Position numbers and translations under genes: made by a program
The notes under the pieces: generated by a model
Database searches by the model: none
What the model was told of the DNA's origin: nothing
The model's input: only the letters and a program-made list of their open reading frames with translations
Shown: positions 24,435 to 32,374 of the stretch, one piece after another
Layout of the letters: each line of letters opens with the position of its first letter
Position numbering within the stretch: the stretch's first letter is position 1
Assembly (NCBI GenBank): GCA_022706785.1
Contig: JAKJBW010000020.1
Span: forward strand, 1-36,321
Source: Bacillota bacterium
GTDB taxonomy: Bacteria; Bacillota; Clostridia; UBA1381; UMGS1253
Length of the DNA stretch: 36,321 bases
Direction of reading: 5' to 3'

Positions 24435-26636
24435 ATGAAAAAAGTTTTGCTTACGCTGACACTGCTGATGCTTACTTGCATGGCGGCGCACGCGCAAACG
24501 GTGCTTCCGCAGAATCTGACCTTTACGCCGCAAGGCGGCGGCAAATTCATCTACTGCAACAACGACGAAGCGATCTGGAGAAAAGACCTTTCGGATGATT
24601 CCAACCCAAACCCTATGTATATTATGAATAATGATGATTTGGGCGCAGGCAAATATGCCGTCTTTATTTCCCATGTGAATCATACGGACAGTTTTTTTTA
24701 TGATGGCAGTATCAAAGAGATGGGGTTTGACATCGAAGTGGATGTGCAGTTTGTGGCTAAGGCGGATACCACAATCGTCTTTACCGCGGCAGGGTTTGAT
24801 GTGCAAAGGCTGCAAACTTACAGTGAGAACGGCATTGAAAAAAAGACACAGTCCCCGTGGGATTTAATTGACGCGTGGGCGGATTATCTGCAACTGCCTG
24901 TCTATACCATTAATTCCGATGCAGCGTTTATACCCCGCGTTTTTTCGCCGGTCAGGATCGACCTTCGCAAAGGTGAGGAAGTGTGGTTGAGCCGGTATAT
25001 CGACAACTACAGCACCGTAACGTTTTTGAGAGCGGTACATATCTTAGCGGACTTTGAAATCGAGGCGGGTGCTGCCGATGTCAATGTTGCGGCGCTGAAG
25101 CACAACGGCATTCTGAAAGACAGAAGCCACCACAGCAAAAACGCGAAACGGGGCATCTACTACCGCGACAGGCAGTATAAGGGGATAGCGGATACCCTTC
25201 CCGCTGTAAACGCAAACCTTAATTATACCCTTGACGACACTGTGGCGTCCGGCACGTTTTTGCCGGTGCGCGTGTTTAACCAGTACGTGCCGGCCGGCAG
25301 CGTAGTTACCAAATGGCACACCAATATCAATCCTCAGGAGGATATTTGGTCGCGAAGCAGCTGCGCCGAGTCGGATATGCTGTCATTCAAATATTATGAT
25401 GAAGAAAAACTGAAGTATTACAGCAGCAGCGTAGCGCAGGAGCAAAAAGACGCGGTGTGGGTATTTGATGTTTTTCACAGTGATACCAAAGAATCGCCGG
25501 GAGGCATACCCAACTATAAGCTTTCCGCCGCTGTGGACAACAGGGGAAACGGCTGCAATTTGGGCAACTATGGCGTGCGCACCAACTATCACGTCACTAT
25601 TACAAATCAGGGCAGCAAAACGCGGTATTTTAACTATAACCTCACCACCGTTTCGACAAATCTTGTGATCCTGAAAGACAGCAATGGAAACATTGTAAAC
25701 AATTTTGCTGCAAGGAAAAAGGCCACAGGGGAAGCGACGCAGGACACCATGGCAAGTGTGGCGCTTTTGCCGAACACGTCTGCCACATTTACCATTGAAG
25801 TGATTTTGCCGCCCAACTGCCCCGGCGGGATGGTAAACGCGTTTGAAATCAGCGACACCGCGCACAGCAACGTATTTTATCAATCCAATAAAACCGAAAT
25901 CACCGCGCCGTATCCGTTCACGGGCAGGGAATATATCAAGTGGTATGGCGGCGATCTATATGGTTCAGATGACAGCGAGGCATGGGTCAAAAAGGAAATC
26001 AGCGATGATGCCAGGCGGATTTTTGACGGGAATTGGAACAATTTCGAGATCAAATACACTCAAGGTATATATGTGGTAAGATGGCAGGAATACGACGAGG
26101 CGCCGCATTTTTATAACAACGTGCTGCGGTTTTGCAACAGAGTGTATTATTTTGACGAAGCTTTCAACTTGCTTGCCACGCATTATTTTGAAGGATATCC
26201 TTCGGAGATTGCGGTGGAGGATGACAAAATTGTAACAACGGCGGACGGCAGAAGGTTTGAAACCACATTGCCGGGCCTTGAAAAAACCATCACCGTAAAA
26301 TTAGATACGAAAATCATAGCGTTTGATGTGAATCCTATTATTGAAAACGGAAGGACGCTTGTGCCCATCCGCGCTTTTTTTGAGGCAATGGGCGCAAAGG
26401 TGGATTGGGATGAGCAGACGAGCACCGCGAAAATCACTGCGGGGCGGCGCAACATAGCATTCACCATAGGAAGCGGCACGGCACTTGTGGACGGCCAGCC
26501 CCAATCCATGGATGTGCCGCCATGCCTATACAACTCAAGGACGCTTGTACCGCTGAGGTTTATGTCCGAAAACCTTGGTTATCATGTGGTGTGGGATGAT
26601 CTGACCAAGACGGTTACCGTGACATCGGAGTTGTAG
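24435..26636 (+). CDS. Secreted protein with C-terminal copper amine oxidase N-like domain
   Basis: 733 residues. ATG 24435 follows GAGGGAGGG and opens a classic signal peptide (KK, hydrophobic LTLTLLMLTCM, AAHA then Q21). The middle part, residues 21-610, is beta-rich and rich in aromatic and Asn/Asp residues; I recognise no enzyme motif. Residues about 615-733 match the copper amine oxidase N-terminal-like domain (PF07833) in which two half-repeats read ENGRTLVPIRAFFEAMGAKVDWDEQ and NSRTLVPLRFMSENLGYHVVWDD. In Clostridia this domain is common on surface proteins as a wall-associated module and does not by itself imply an amine oxidase. The gene is preceded by the hairpin at 24230 and stands apart from pfkA. 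An in-frame start at 24336 would precede the signal peptide with unlikely sequence. Confidence 0.85.
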   Translation: MKKVLLTLTLLMLTCMAAHAQTVLPQNLTFTPQGGGKFIYCNNDEAIWRKDLSDDSNPNPMYIMNNDDLGAGKYAVFISHVNHTDSFFYDGSIKEMGFDIEVDVQFVAKADTTIVFTAAGFDVQRLQTYSENGIEKKTQSPWDLIDAWADYLQLPVYTINSDAAFIPRVFSPVRIDLRKGEEVWLSRYIDNYSTVTFLRAVHILADFEIEAGAADVNVAALKHNGILKDRSHHSKNAKRGIYYRDRQYKGIADTLPAVNANLNYTLDDTVASGTFLPVRVFNQYVPAGSVVTKWHTNINPQEDIWSRSSCAESDMLSFKYYDEEKLKYYSSSVAQEQKDAVWVFDVFHSDTKESPGGIPNYKLSAAVDNRGNGCNLGNYGVRTNYHVTITNQGSKTRYFNYNLTTVSTNLVILKDSNGNIVNNFAARKKATGEATQDTMASVALLPNTSATFTIEVILPPNCPGGMVNAFEISDTAHSNVFYQSNKTEITAPYPFTGREYIKWYGGDLYGSDDSEAWVKKEISDDARRIFDGNWNNFEIKYTQGIYVVRWQEYDEAPHFYNNVLRFCNRVYYFDEAFNLLATHYFEGYPSEIAVEDDKIVTTADGRRFETTLPGLEKTITVKLDTKIIAFDVNPIIENGRTLVPIRAFFEAMGAKVDWDEQTSTAKITAGRRNIAFTIGSGTALVDGQPQSMDVPPCLYNSRTLVPLRFMSENLGYHVVWDDLTKTVTVTSEL

Positions 26637-26721
26637 ACTTTTGCTCCTGTGCCCTGCTGTGCCAAAGCGGGGGATATATTCACCGCTTCGGCCGCATATA
26701 AGTGAAACAGGGGTGAGCGCT

Positions 26722-27597
26722 ATGGATACAGCTATTTTGTTGCCTTTGCAAGACACGGCGGGCCGGATAGATATTTATGAAAAGAAGCTTTTTAAACCGG
26801 GCGGCATGGGCCGGGTCAGGCTTGCGGCTACCGGACAGGAAATTTTAGTGGCTGTTTTGCCCGCAGGCCTTCAAAAGCTTTGTGGTATAAACGAAAAAAA
26901 GCGCGCAAGGCTGTGGGAAAAAACCGCCAAAATGCTTTTGGACAGGGGCATAAAAACCGTCTATCTGCCTGATGAGCTTGCAGGGCTTGCGGATTTGAGC
27001 TTTTTTGGCCGCTATTTTTTCTTGCCGGACGGAAGGCGGGTATTTGCGTCCGTCACTCATGACATTTTGCGCAAGCTTGCCAAGCAACGCGGGGCGGACC
27101 TGGCGTCCAGCGAAGTTGGGCTGTGGCAGTCGGAATTCGACGAATTAGGCTACGCTTTTTTAGACGCAATTGCCGGTTCACTCAAATATGTCACGCTATT
27201 TACCGATGATTACAGCATGGCTCAGCGCTGCGCCGATAACATCTATGCGCAGACTGGGCTGTCGGTATGCATTTCACCTGGGTGCGCCCACATGAACAAG
27301 TGCGATTTTGTCATATTCGCCGACGCGCCGCCGCAAATCACGCTGCGGGATAATATGACGGTTATAGACGCTTCCGGCTCATACGGCAGGGGGTGCGTCA
27401 ATACCGTGCAGTTATCTGCGCCGCCGGGGTTTGAGGCGGTGGCAGGCCTGTGCGGCGGACTGGACCAGCGGGCCGGTGAGCTTTTGCTGCGCGCAGGCGG
27501 CTATGCAGACCCGCCGCCAGGCGACATACCCGGACTGCTTTCAGGGCTTGGCTGCCGGCTTAAAGGCGTAGCTTTCAAAAAAGCGTCTGCCAAATAA
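26722..27597 (+). CDS. Unrecognised 291-residue cytosolic protein
   Basis: I cannot assign a family. The protein has no signal peptide or membrane segment. Residues 1-120 are mixed alpha/beta with many basic residues; LKYVTLFTDDYSMAQRCADNIYAQTGLSVCI, CDFVIFADAPPQITLRDNMTVIDASG alternate short strands and helices as in a Rossmann-like dinucleotide- or phosphate-binding fold. No glycine-rich nucleotide motif is clear. ATG 26722 has CAGGGG upstream; the longer frame from 26641 begins in sequence without a site. It follows the secreted protein gene by 85 nt in the same direction and precedes a MITE-like element, tRNA genes and spoIIE, so a sporulation link is only a guess. Confidence 0.75.
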   Translation: MDTAILLPLQDTAGRIDIYEKKLFKPGGMGRVRLAATGQEILVAVLPAGLQKLCGINEKKRARLWEKTAKMLLDRGIKTVYLPDELAGLADLSFFGRYFFLPDGRRVFASVTHDILRKLAKQRGADLASSEVGLWQSEFDELGYAFLDAIAGSLKYVTLFTDDYSMAQRCADNIYAQTGLSVCISPGCAHMNKCDFVIFADAPPQITLRDNMTVIDASGSYGRGCVNTVQLSAPPGFEAVAGLCGGLDQRAGELLLRAGGYADPPPGDIPGLLSGLGCRLKGVAFKKASAK

Positions 27598-27621
27598 GAC
27601 CAAATCAAAAAAACAACATGT

Positions 27622-27791
27622 CAAACGCATGAATGAATTTTTTGTGAGCAAAATGAAAGTTTTACGCGATTTTTTTCAAAAAATCGCGGGTGAGGGGGAG
27701 GGCAAAGCGCTCCGTCGCCGTCCGCAGACGGCGAAATCTTCAGCGTTTTAGCGTTTTTTCTTTATTTATAATTTATTCATTCATGCGTTTG
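27622..27791. repeat. 170-bp MITE-like element with 17-bp terminal inverted repeats, copy 2
   Basis: CAAACGCATGAATGAAT at 27622-27638 is the exact reverse complement of 27775-27791. Inside are hairpins at 27664-27687 (CGCGATTTTTT/AAAAAATCGCG) and 27717-27733. A 24-nt block (27715-27738) and the right end (27768-27785) are identical to the element after dnaE. No reading frame fits. No target-site duplication is evident. Confidence 0.75.
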
Positions 27792-27815
27792 TCGTGAAAA
27801 AAACAAAAATTTGTC

Positions 27816-27844
27816 TTGACAAAAAGGACAATTTATATTATAAT
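27816..27844 (+). promoter_or_regulatory. Consensus sigma-A promoter for the tRNA-Met/Glu genes
   Basis: TTGACA (27816-27821), exactly 17 nt, then TATAAT (27839-27844); 31 nt before tRNA-Met. This is a full consensus promoter as expected for stable RNA. Confidence 0.9.
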
Positions 27845-27874
27845 ATCCTTCGTCGCGTTAGCGGCCTAAAATAC

Positions 27875-27951
27875 GGCGGTGTAGCTCAGTTGGCTAGAGC
27901 AAACGGTTCATACCCGTTAGGTCGGTGGTTCAAGTCCACTCGCCGCTACCA
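27875..27951 (+). tRNA. tRNA-Met (CAT)
   Basis: 77 nt including encoded CCA. Acceptor GGCGGTG pairs with CGCCGCT (G1-T72 wobble), D-arm GCTC/GAGC, anticodon stem AACGG/CCGTT with loop TTCATAC (CAT at 27909-27911), and T-arm GGTGG/CCACT with TTCAAGT. The paired first base and the stem without three G-C pairs favour elongator over initiator tRNA. Confidence 0.95.
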
Positions 27952-28025
27952 TTTTTCAAGACAAGCCTTACGGCCCGGAGGGGGTATACCAAAGGCAAGT
28001 CCCGCGCAGGATTTTATGATAATAT

Positions 28026-28100
28026 GGCCCATTGGTCAAGCGGTCAAGACGTCGGCCTCTCACGCCGGAAACATGGGTTCGATTCCCATATGGGTCACCA
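28026..28100 (+). tRNA. tRNA-Glu (CTC)
   Basis: 75 nt including encoded CCA. Acceptor GGCCCAT/ATGGGTC, anticodon stem TCGGC/GCCGG (one wobble) with loop CTCTCAC gives anticodon CTC for GAG codons. The order tRNA-Met, tRNA-Glu, spoIIE is the same as in Bacillus subtilis. From here to 28264 I see no gene. Confidence 0.93.
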
Positions 28101-28264
28101 ATGCGATTCAATCTGCGGACGTTTGTTTTCGGACATCCTGTTGCGCAGCTTTATGCAGAAAGCTTAATATCTCATCAGGTCAAAGAACGTGTGACTGGCA
28201 ATTATGTCGGTTGTGCGTTTTTATTTTTTTGTGCGCCGGTTTAATGTAAAATAATGTAAATGAG

Positions 28265-28320
28265 TTTTGTCGTTTCGACATCCAAAATTTACAAATTATG
28301 CCTCGTTGTTCATTTATAAT
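28265..28320 (+). promoter_or_regulatory. Candidate Spo0A box and -10 of spoIIE
   Basis: TTCGACA (28274-28280) is the reverse complement of the Spo0A box TGTCGAA, overlapping a second half-like TTTTGTCG (28265-28272). TATAAT lies at 28315-28320, 45 nt before the start codon, with a poor -35. In Bacillus, spoIIE is transcribed by sigma-A activated by Spo0A~P, which suits this layout. This is inference. Confidence 0.5.
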
Positions 28321-28364
28321 CTTCTATACCAAGTAAATTACAAATGATGAAGGGGAGAAGGATC

Positions 28365-30728
28365 ATGGCGCAGATTGAGGTGCAACCGTACAGAAGGGTT
28401 ACCGTAACCGAACACAAAAAGCTGCGGCAAAAATTGTTGTCAAGATTTCAGGCAAGCGACGCGGCGCCCGCCATTATTTCGTTCCTGCTCGCACGGGTCG
28501 TCATGCTTGGCGGTATGAGTCCGTTTGGCATTGCATTTTTTGCGGCGGCTTACACAAAAAAGAAAATGTGGATACCCATTGCAGGCGTGACGCTTGGGGC
28601 GCTGAGCGCCGGTCTGGGGGCGGGGGCGCTCAAATATACGCTGGCTATGCTTTTATTCTTTACATATAAAATATTTGTGGATAAAAACGACAGGCTTTCG
28701 CCGGTCATCAGCTGCCTTATGGCAGGCAGTGTGCTGTTTGCAGCCGGTGTGTTCTTTATGGCGTTCGGCATGATGCTCATCTACGACATGGTGCTTCTGT
28801 TTTTGGAAAGCCTGGTGTGCGGATTTATGGTCATGGTATTCCGTGAGGCGGCGCCGTTGGTGGATAAAAACGCCTTAAAAAATTATTTGTCCAACGAACA
28901 GCTTTTGAGCCTTGCGGTGACTGTCGGTATCATACTTTCGGGTATGGCGGGCATCAGCAAGGTAGGCCCTGTTTCCGTCAGCGAGATACTCTGTATTGCC
29001 ATAGTACTCATTGTGGCGTACTACCGCGGGGCTGGGCTGGGGGCGTGCGTGGGCGTTGCCGCGGGGCTGGTGTGCGGCATCAACAGCCCGGACATCCTGC
29101 CGGTGCTCGGCATTTATGCCTTTTGCGGATTTGTGGCGGGCTGTATGCGGCCGCTGGGCAGATTTGGCGTGGGGTTCGGCTTTTTGCTGGCAGGCGTGAT
29201 TATGAGCCTGTATACCGCGTCGTTTACGCTGGGCGTTGTGAGTGTGTACAGTATGGCGGCAGGTACGCTGGCGTTTCTTGCCATCCCTAAAAAAGCGTAT
29301 TCCTATGTTGGCGGCATCATGAGGGGAATGGATATGGGGGAGGCGGACAAGCCCTATGTGGAGCGGGTCGTACAGGTGCTCACCAAACGCCTGCACAGTG
29401 TGTCCGAAAGCTTTTCCCAGCTCGCTTCGGCTTTTGACGAGCTGTCGGTTCGCCGTGCCAAGACGTATCAGGCGGACATCGCGCATCTTTTTGACGATGC
29501 TGCCGAGAGGGTCTGCAAATCGTGCGGGCTGTGCGTCCACTGCTGGGAAAAGGAATTTGACCAGACATACCAGGCTTTGTTTAAGCTGACGGACAAGCTT
29601 GAGCAAAAAGGCTACGCCGATGTTTTGGATATGCCGGAGCATTTTCGCAAGCGCTGCATGCGCATCGACGACCTCATAGCCGCGGTCAACCACCTGTTTG
29701 AAATATACCGGCTCAATTGCGTGTGGTCGGCGGAGGTGGACGAATCGAGAAAACTGCTGTCACAGCAGTATTCGGGGTTTGCCGGCATTATGAACGCCAT
29801 AGCCGACGATATCGCGTCCGACCTTTCGTTTGAAAACAAGATGGAGGCCAAAATCATGTCGGCGCTGGCCAAAAAACGCATCAAGGCAAAGCAGGTGTGC
29901 GTTTTTGAAACCTCCTGCGGGCGCACAGAGGCAGAGGTGATCCTTTCCGCGCAAAAGGATTTTGATGAAGAGGGCGAAATTCTGCTCATTGTATCGGAGG
30001 CATTGGCTCAGCCTATGCGTATTGTGGATCTCCCGCTCGGGCAGGATGAATACAGGCTGCTGTTTGAACCGCAGTTCAATTACAGTGTGACAAGCGGTGT
30101 GGCCAGGCTCAAAAAGCAGGGGCAGTCCAAAAGCGGCGACAGCTACTGTGCCATCAGCCTGAGCGATAACAGATACGCGCTTGCCATCAGCGACGGTATG
30201 GGCAGCGGCAATCAGGCCGCTGTGGAGAGCGGCGTTGCGATCTCACTGCTGGAGCAGCTCTTAAACGCCGGCTTTGACCGTGCCGCTACCGTTAAGCTGA
30301 TCAACTCGGCGCTGGTGCTCAAGGCGGGAGCGGAATCGTTTGCCACCATAGACCTTGGGCTGCTCGACCTGATGAACGGCACGGCGGAATTTGCCAAGAT
30401 CGGCTCGGCTGCCAGCTACATCAAACGTGCGGGCGGCAGGGTGGATACCATATACTGCACCTCTATGCCCGCCGGGATATTGACGTCTGTGGATATGGAG
30501 CTGTCGTCCAAGCGGCTGTTTGACGGCGACGTGATCATTATGATCAGCGACGGGGTAGCGGACGCCAGACGGGGGGAGGACTGGGTCGAGAATCTGCTCT
30601 CCGGTATTGACTCGGACGATCCGGAAGAGATAGCGGATCTGCTGCTTAAAGAGGCAGTGATCTGCAAAAAGGGCAACGTGGACGATGATATGACAGTATT
30701 GGCGGCCAGGATATGGGAAAAAGAATAG
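28365..30728 (+). CDS. spoIIE: Stage II sporulation protein E (PP2C phosphatase)
   Basis: 787 residues. SpoIIE dephosphorylates the anti-anti-sigma factor SpoIIAA to release sigma-F in the forespore and helps place the asymmetric septum with FtsZ. The N-terminal part (about 35-315) has some ten transmembrane helices. A cysteine-bearing central region (SCGLCVHCWEKEF) and coiled region follow. The C-terminal PP2C domain (about 570-787) keeps the metal ligands: D610-G611 in ISDGMGSGNQAA, D729 in ISDGVADAR and the D773-D775 acid run in DDDMTV. ATG 28365 has GGGGAGAAGG upstream; an in-frame ATG at 28344 is less likely. It shows that the host can probably sporulate. Confidence 0.96.
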   Translation: MAQIEVQPYRRVTVTEHKKLRQKLLSRFQASDAAPAIISFLLARVVMLGGMSPFGIAFFAAAYTKKKMWIPIAGVTLGALSAGLGAGALKYTLAMLLFFTYKIFVDKNDRLSPVISCLMAGSVLFAAGVFFMAFGMMLIYDMVLLFLESLVCGFMVMVFREAAPLVDKNALKNYLSNEQLLSLAVTVGIILSGMAGISKVGPVSVSEILCIAIVLIVAYYRGAGLGACVGVAAGLVCGINSPDILPVLGIYAFCGFVAGCMRPLGRFGVGFGFLLAGVIMSLYTASFTLGVVSVYSMAAGTLAFLAIPKKAYSYVGGIMRGMDMGEADKPYVERVVQVLTKRLHSVSESFSQLASAFDELSVRRAKTYQADIAHLFDDAAERVCKSCGLCVHCWEKEFDQTYQALFKLTDKLEQKGYADVLDMPEHFRKRCMRIDDLIAAVNHLFEIYRLNCVWSAEVDESRKLLSQQYSGFAGIMNAIADDIASDLSFENKMEAKIMSALAKKRIKAKQVCVFETSCGRTEAEVILSAQKDFDEEGEILLIVSEALAQPMRIVDLPLGQDEYRLLFEPQFNYSVTSGVARLKKQGQSKSGDSYCAISLSDNRYALAISDGMGSGNQAAVESGVAISLLEQLLNAGFDRAATVKLINSALVLKAGAESFATIDLGLLDLMNGTAEFAKIGSAASYIKRAGGRVDTIYCTSMPAGILTSVDMELSSKRLFDGDVIIMISDGVADARRGEDWVENLLSGIDSDDPEEIADLLLKEAVICKKGNVDDDMTVLAARIWEKE

Positions 30729-30857
30729 AAGGCTTGTATGTATTCGGGAGTTTAATCAGCAGCAATTTGCTAATATATAAAAAAACAGGTATAACTTGCC
30801 AGAGAAATGCCAAAACTATGTACTGCAAAACAAAATGCAGTCGGGAGGTTTTGGCAC

Positions 30858-31070
30858 ATGGCAAACAGAAGCGAAAACGGGCAATCCGATATTGTTGACC
30901 AGGCGGAGGACGTGGTGCGCGCGTATATCGAACGCTACTTCAAATGTGATAAAAAAACGGCCGCCAAAAAGAATGCCGCTGACTTTCTGGAAACCAGGCT
31001 GCTTATTACCATAGCGGCCATAAGCACCATACTTGTGGCACTCATTACGCTTCTGTTTGTGTGGTTTTAA
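30858..31070 (+). CDS. Small tail-anchored membrane protein
   Basis: 70 residues. A charged, soluble N-terminal part (acidic QAEDVVRAYIER then basic KCDKKTAAKKN) is followed by one C-terminal transmembrane helix at about 48-70 (LLITIAAISTILVALITLLFVWF), giving a tail-anchored or type II topology. ATG 30858 is preceded by GGGAGG. It lies 129 nt after spoIIE. In Bacillus tilS and hpt follow spoIIE; here they are missing and this gene takes the place. I do not recognise a family, and a sporulation role is only suggested by position. Confidence 0.7.
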   Translation: MANRSENGQSDIVDQAEDVVRAYIERYFKCDKKTAAKKNAADFLETRLLITIAAISTILVALITLLFVWF

Positions 31071-31082
31071 GCTGTGGCTTTT

Positions 31083-31240
31083 ATACTAATCACCCATCGA
31101 AAGCATGCTATCTTTACGGTATATTTTCCGCCTGTCTGCGTTATCCTCCTTGCCGGGTGAAAGCCCGCCTGTGCCGTCTGCCTTGACAGACGAAAAATAT
31201 CCGCGCAAATATTAGTACGTTTTTAATGGGTGATTAGTAT
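31083..31240. mobile_element. 158-bp MITE-like element with 15-bp terminal inverted repeats
   Basis: ATACTAATCACCCAT (31083-31097) is the exact complement of 31226-31240. Inner arms also pair loosely (ATATTTTCCG with CGAAAAATAT, and CTGTC with GACAG), so the whole segment could fold into a long imperfect hairpin. No coding capacity and no transposase. The sequence is unlike the element at 27622. No target-site duplication could be identified. Confidence 0.65.
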
Positions 31241-31274
31241 TCCTTGCAAATCCCTTCCCTTTATTATTAAAAAA

Positions 31275-31308
31275 GGAAAAACAGCCTTTTGCTCAGGGCT
31301 GTTTTTCC
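31275..31308. terminator. 12-bp terminator hairpin, bidirectional
   Basis: Arms 31275-31286 and 31297-31308 are exact complements; an A-run precedes and T5 lies within the right arm. It separates the 70-residue membrane protein from tRNA-Gln. Confidence 0.7.
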
Positions 31309-31348
31309 CATTGACCCATGAAAAATCCGGGTTTTTAGCAAAAAGGGC

Positions 31349-31377
31349 TTGACAATTCGCCCAAATGGACGTATCAT
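31349..31377 (+). promoter_or_regulatory. Sigma-A promoter of tRNA-Gln
   Basis: TTGACA (31349-31354), 17-nt spacer, TATCAT (31372-31377), 29 nt before the tRNA. Confidence 0.8.
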
Positions 31378-31406
31378 ATTCTATGCGTTTGGTTTTAAAA
31401 ATTTGA

Positions 31407-31480
31407 TGCGGAATTGTGTAAAGGTAGCACGAGTGACTCTGACTCACTTTGTCTGGGTTCGAATCCTAGTTCCGCAACCA
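31407..31480 (+). tRNA. tRNA-Gln (CTG)
   Basis: 74 nt with encoded CCA. Acceptor TGCGGAA/TTCCGCA is perfect; D-arm GTGT/GCAC, anticodon stem AGTGA/TCACT with loop CTCTGAC gives CTG, reading CAG codons; T-arm CTGGG/CCTAG with TTCGAAT. It has its own promoter and terminator. tRNA genes are common integration sites, and an AT-rich patch with accessory genes lies just downstream. Confidence 0.93.
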
Positions 31481-31483
31481 CGT

Positions 31484-31512
31484 CGGAGCAAAGTTCGCTT
31501 TGCTCCGTTTTT
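31484..31512 (+). terminator. Rho-independent terminator of tRNA-Gln
   Basis: 10-bp stem (31484-31493 with 31498-31507), TTCG tetraloop, T5 tail. Confidence 0.9.
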
Positions 31513-31704
31513 GTTGCACAAAAACCTCCGCCCGCTTCCTTGTTCCTCCTTTTCCGCAAAAAGGCACGTTCGCATTCGCTAAGCCCTTGTAAACGCGGGC
31601 TTTTCACGCTCATTTGCTCTCTACCACCTTTTTGCGGGCTGCGCGCGCCATACCTTTGGCATCTAAATTCACCACACAAGACAACTAAAACAACATATTT
31701 TAGT
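31513..31704. other. Gene-free stretch after tRNA-Gln
   Basis: Pyrimidine-rich on the plus strand with no convincing reading frame or RNA gene. Open frames crossing it run antisense through the tRNA and are rejected. It may be a remnant of an integrated element, but no att-like repeat of the tRNA 3' end is visible in the window. Confidence 0.4.
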
Positions 31705-31742
31705 ACAATAACAGCCGCCCCAATTGGAGCGGCTGTTATTGT
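31705..31742. terminator. 14-bp bidirectional hairpin
   Basis: Arms 31705-31718 and 31729-31742 are exact complements; the loop itself contains the palindrome CCAATTGG. It sits 10 nt beyond the stop codon of the minus-strand zinc-ribbon gene and probably ends its transcript. Confidence 0.6.
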
Positions 31743-31752
31743 GCGGAAAAAT

Positions 31753-31947
31753 TTATATTTTTTTATTCCTGTTTTTTATATCGTTTAGATATTCCTTAAA
31801 TAAATATATTCTTTTATACCTGATAATAACAGGCTTAAGTTCGGCGCATCCTTCACATAAGTCTAAATCTTTTGAAATAATGACATCTTTCTCAGACAGA
31901 TTGATGTCATTTATTTTGTTCCAACAATTTAAGCAAAATTCAGCCAT
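31753..31947 (-). CDS. Zinc-ribbon mini-protein
   Basis: 64 residues. Two CxxC pairs (C5-x2-C8 in FCLNCWN and C30-x2-C33 in LCEGC) probably hold one zinc ion. The pattern MAEFCLNCWNK...DLDLCEGCAELKPVI is one I associate with short proteins of phages and integrative elements in Firmicutes; the function is unknown. ATG 31947 has GAGGTGG upstream; a longer frame lacks a site. The gene is much more AT-rich than the core genes around it. It is divergent from the XRE regulator, sharing a 93-nt intergenic region with a palindrome. Confidence 0.75.
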   Translation of the reverse strand: MAEFCLNCWNKINDINLSEKDVIISKDLDLCEGCAELKPVIIRYKRIYLFKEYLNDIKNRNKKI

Positions 31948-31969
31948 ATTAATCCACCTCGAATATATC

Positions 31970-31988
31970 ATCCCACACATCGTGGGAT
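31970..31988. promoter_or_regulatory. Palindrome between zinc-ribbon and XRE genes, candidate operator
   Basis: ATCCCAC and GTGGGAT form an exact 7-bp inverted repeat with a 5-nt spacer, 23 nt upstream of the zinc-ribbon start and 53 nt upstream of the XRE start. It is a natural site for the XRE protein to regulate both genes. Confidence 0.45.
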
Positions 31989-32040
31989 TTGTCAACGCCA
32001 CGTTTCGCGGCATTATATACTGAATAACGAGGTGGTTTTT

Positions 32041-32271
32041 GTGAAATATAGACGAATAAGGGATTTAAGAGAGGACAATAACTTAAAACAACAAGATTTA
32101 GCAGATTATTTAAACGTAGCGGACAGCACATACGGGAGTTACGAAAGCGGTTATAGAGGTATTCCATCAGAAGTATGGTCAAAATTAGCGGACTATTATA
32201 AAACAAGTGTTGATTATCTGATGGGCCGAACAGACAATCCCATACCATATGAACGCAAGCGTGCAAAATAA
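32041..32271 (+). CDS. Small XRE-family regulator, paralogue of the 1598 gene
   Basis: 76 residues, essentially one helix-turn-helix domain: YRRIRDLREDNNLKQQDLADYL, then DSTYGSYESG, then IPSEVWSKLADYYKTSVDYLMGRTDNPIPY. It shares its layout and many positions with the 82-residue regulator at 1598-1846 (LRDLRED, the IP.E loop, KLADYYKTS.DY..GRT and a PY tail). GTG 32041 is preceded by AACGAGGTGG; an in-frame GTG at 32032 overlaps that site. Base composition is AT-rich. It probably represses itself and the divergent zinc-ribbon gene through the palindrome at 31970. Confidence 0.85.
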   Translation: MKYRRIRDLREDNNLKQQDLADYLNVADSTYGSYESGYRGIPSEVWSKLADYYKTSVDYLMGRTDNPIPYERKRAK

Positions 32272-32374
32272 GCGTTTTCTGCACGCCCGTTAAAGCGTGC
32301 ACCTCACAGAAAAATATCTGTACGGAATTGAGAAATCCGTTAAATTGTATTAAAATTTGTTGCATTAGACAATG

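Noticed and set aside
21802..27738. CRISPR array based on the repeated 24-nt palindrome
   Set aside because: Only two copies about 6 kb apart, no regular spacers and no cas genes.
27794..28249. 151-codon open frame running through both tRNA genes
   Set aside because: It overlaps two well-formed tRNAs and an exact promoter; no ribosome binding site or protein-like sequence.
31395..31679. 94-codon minus-strand open frame across tRNA-Gln
   Set aside because: It is antisense to the tRNA and its terminator and has low-complexity, non-protein-like sequence.
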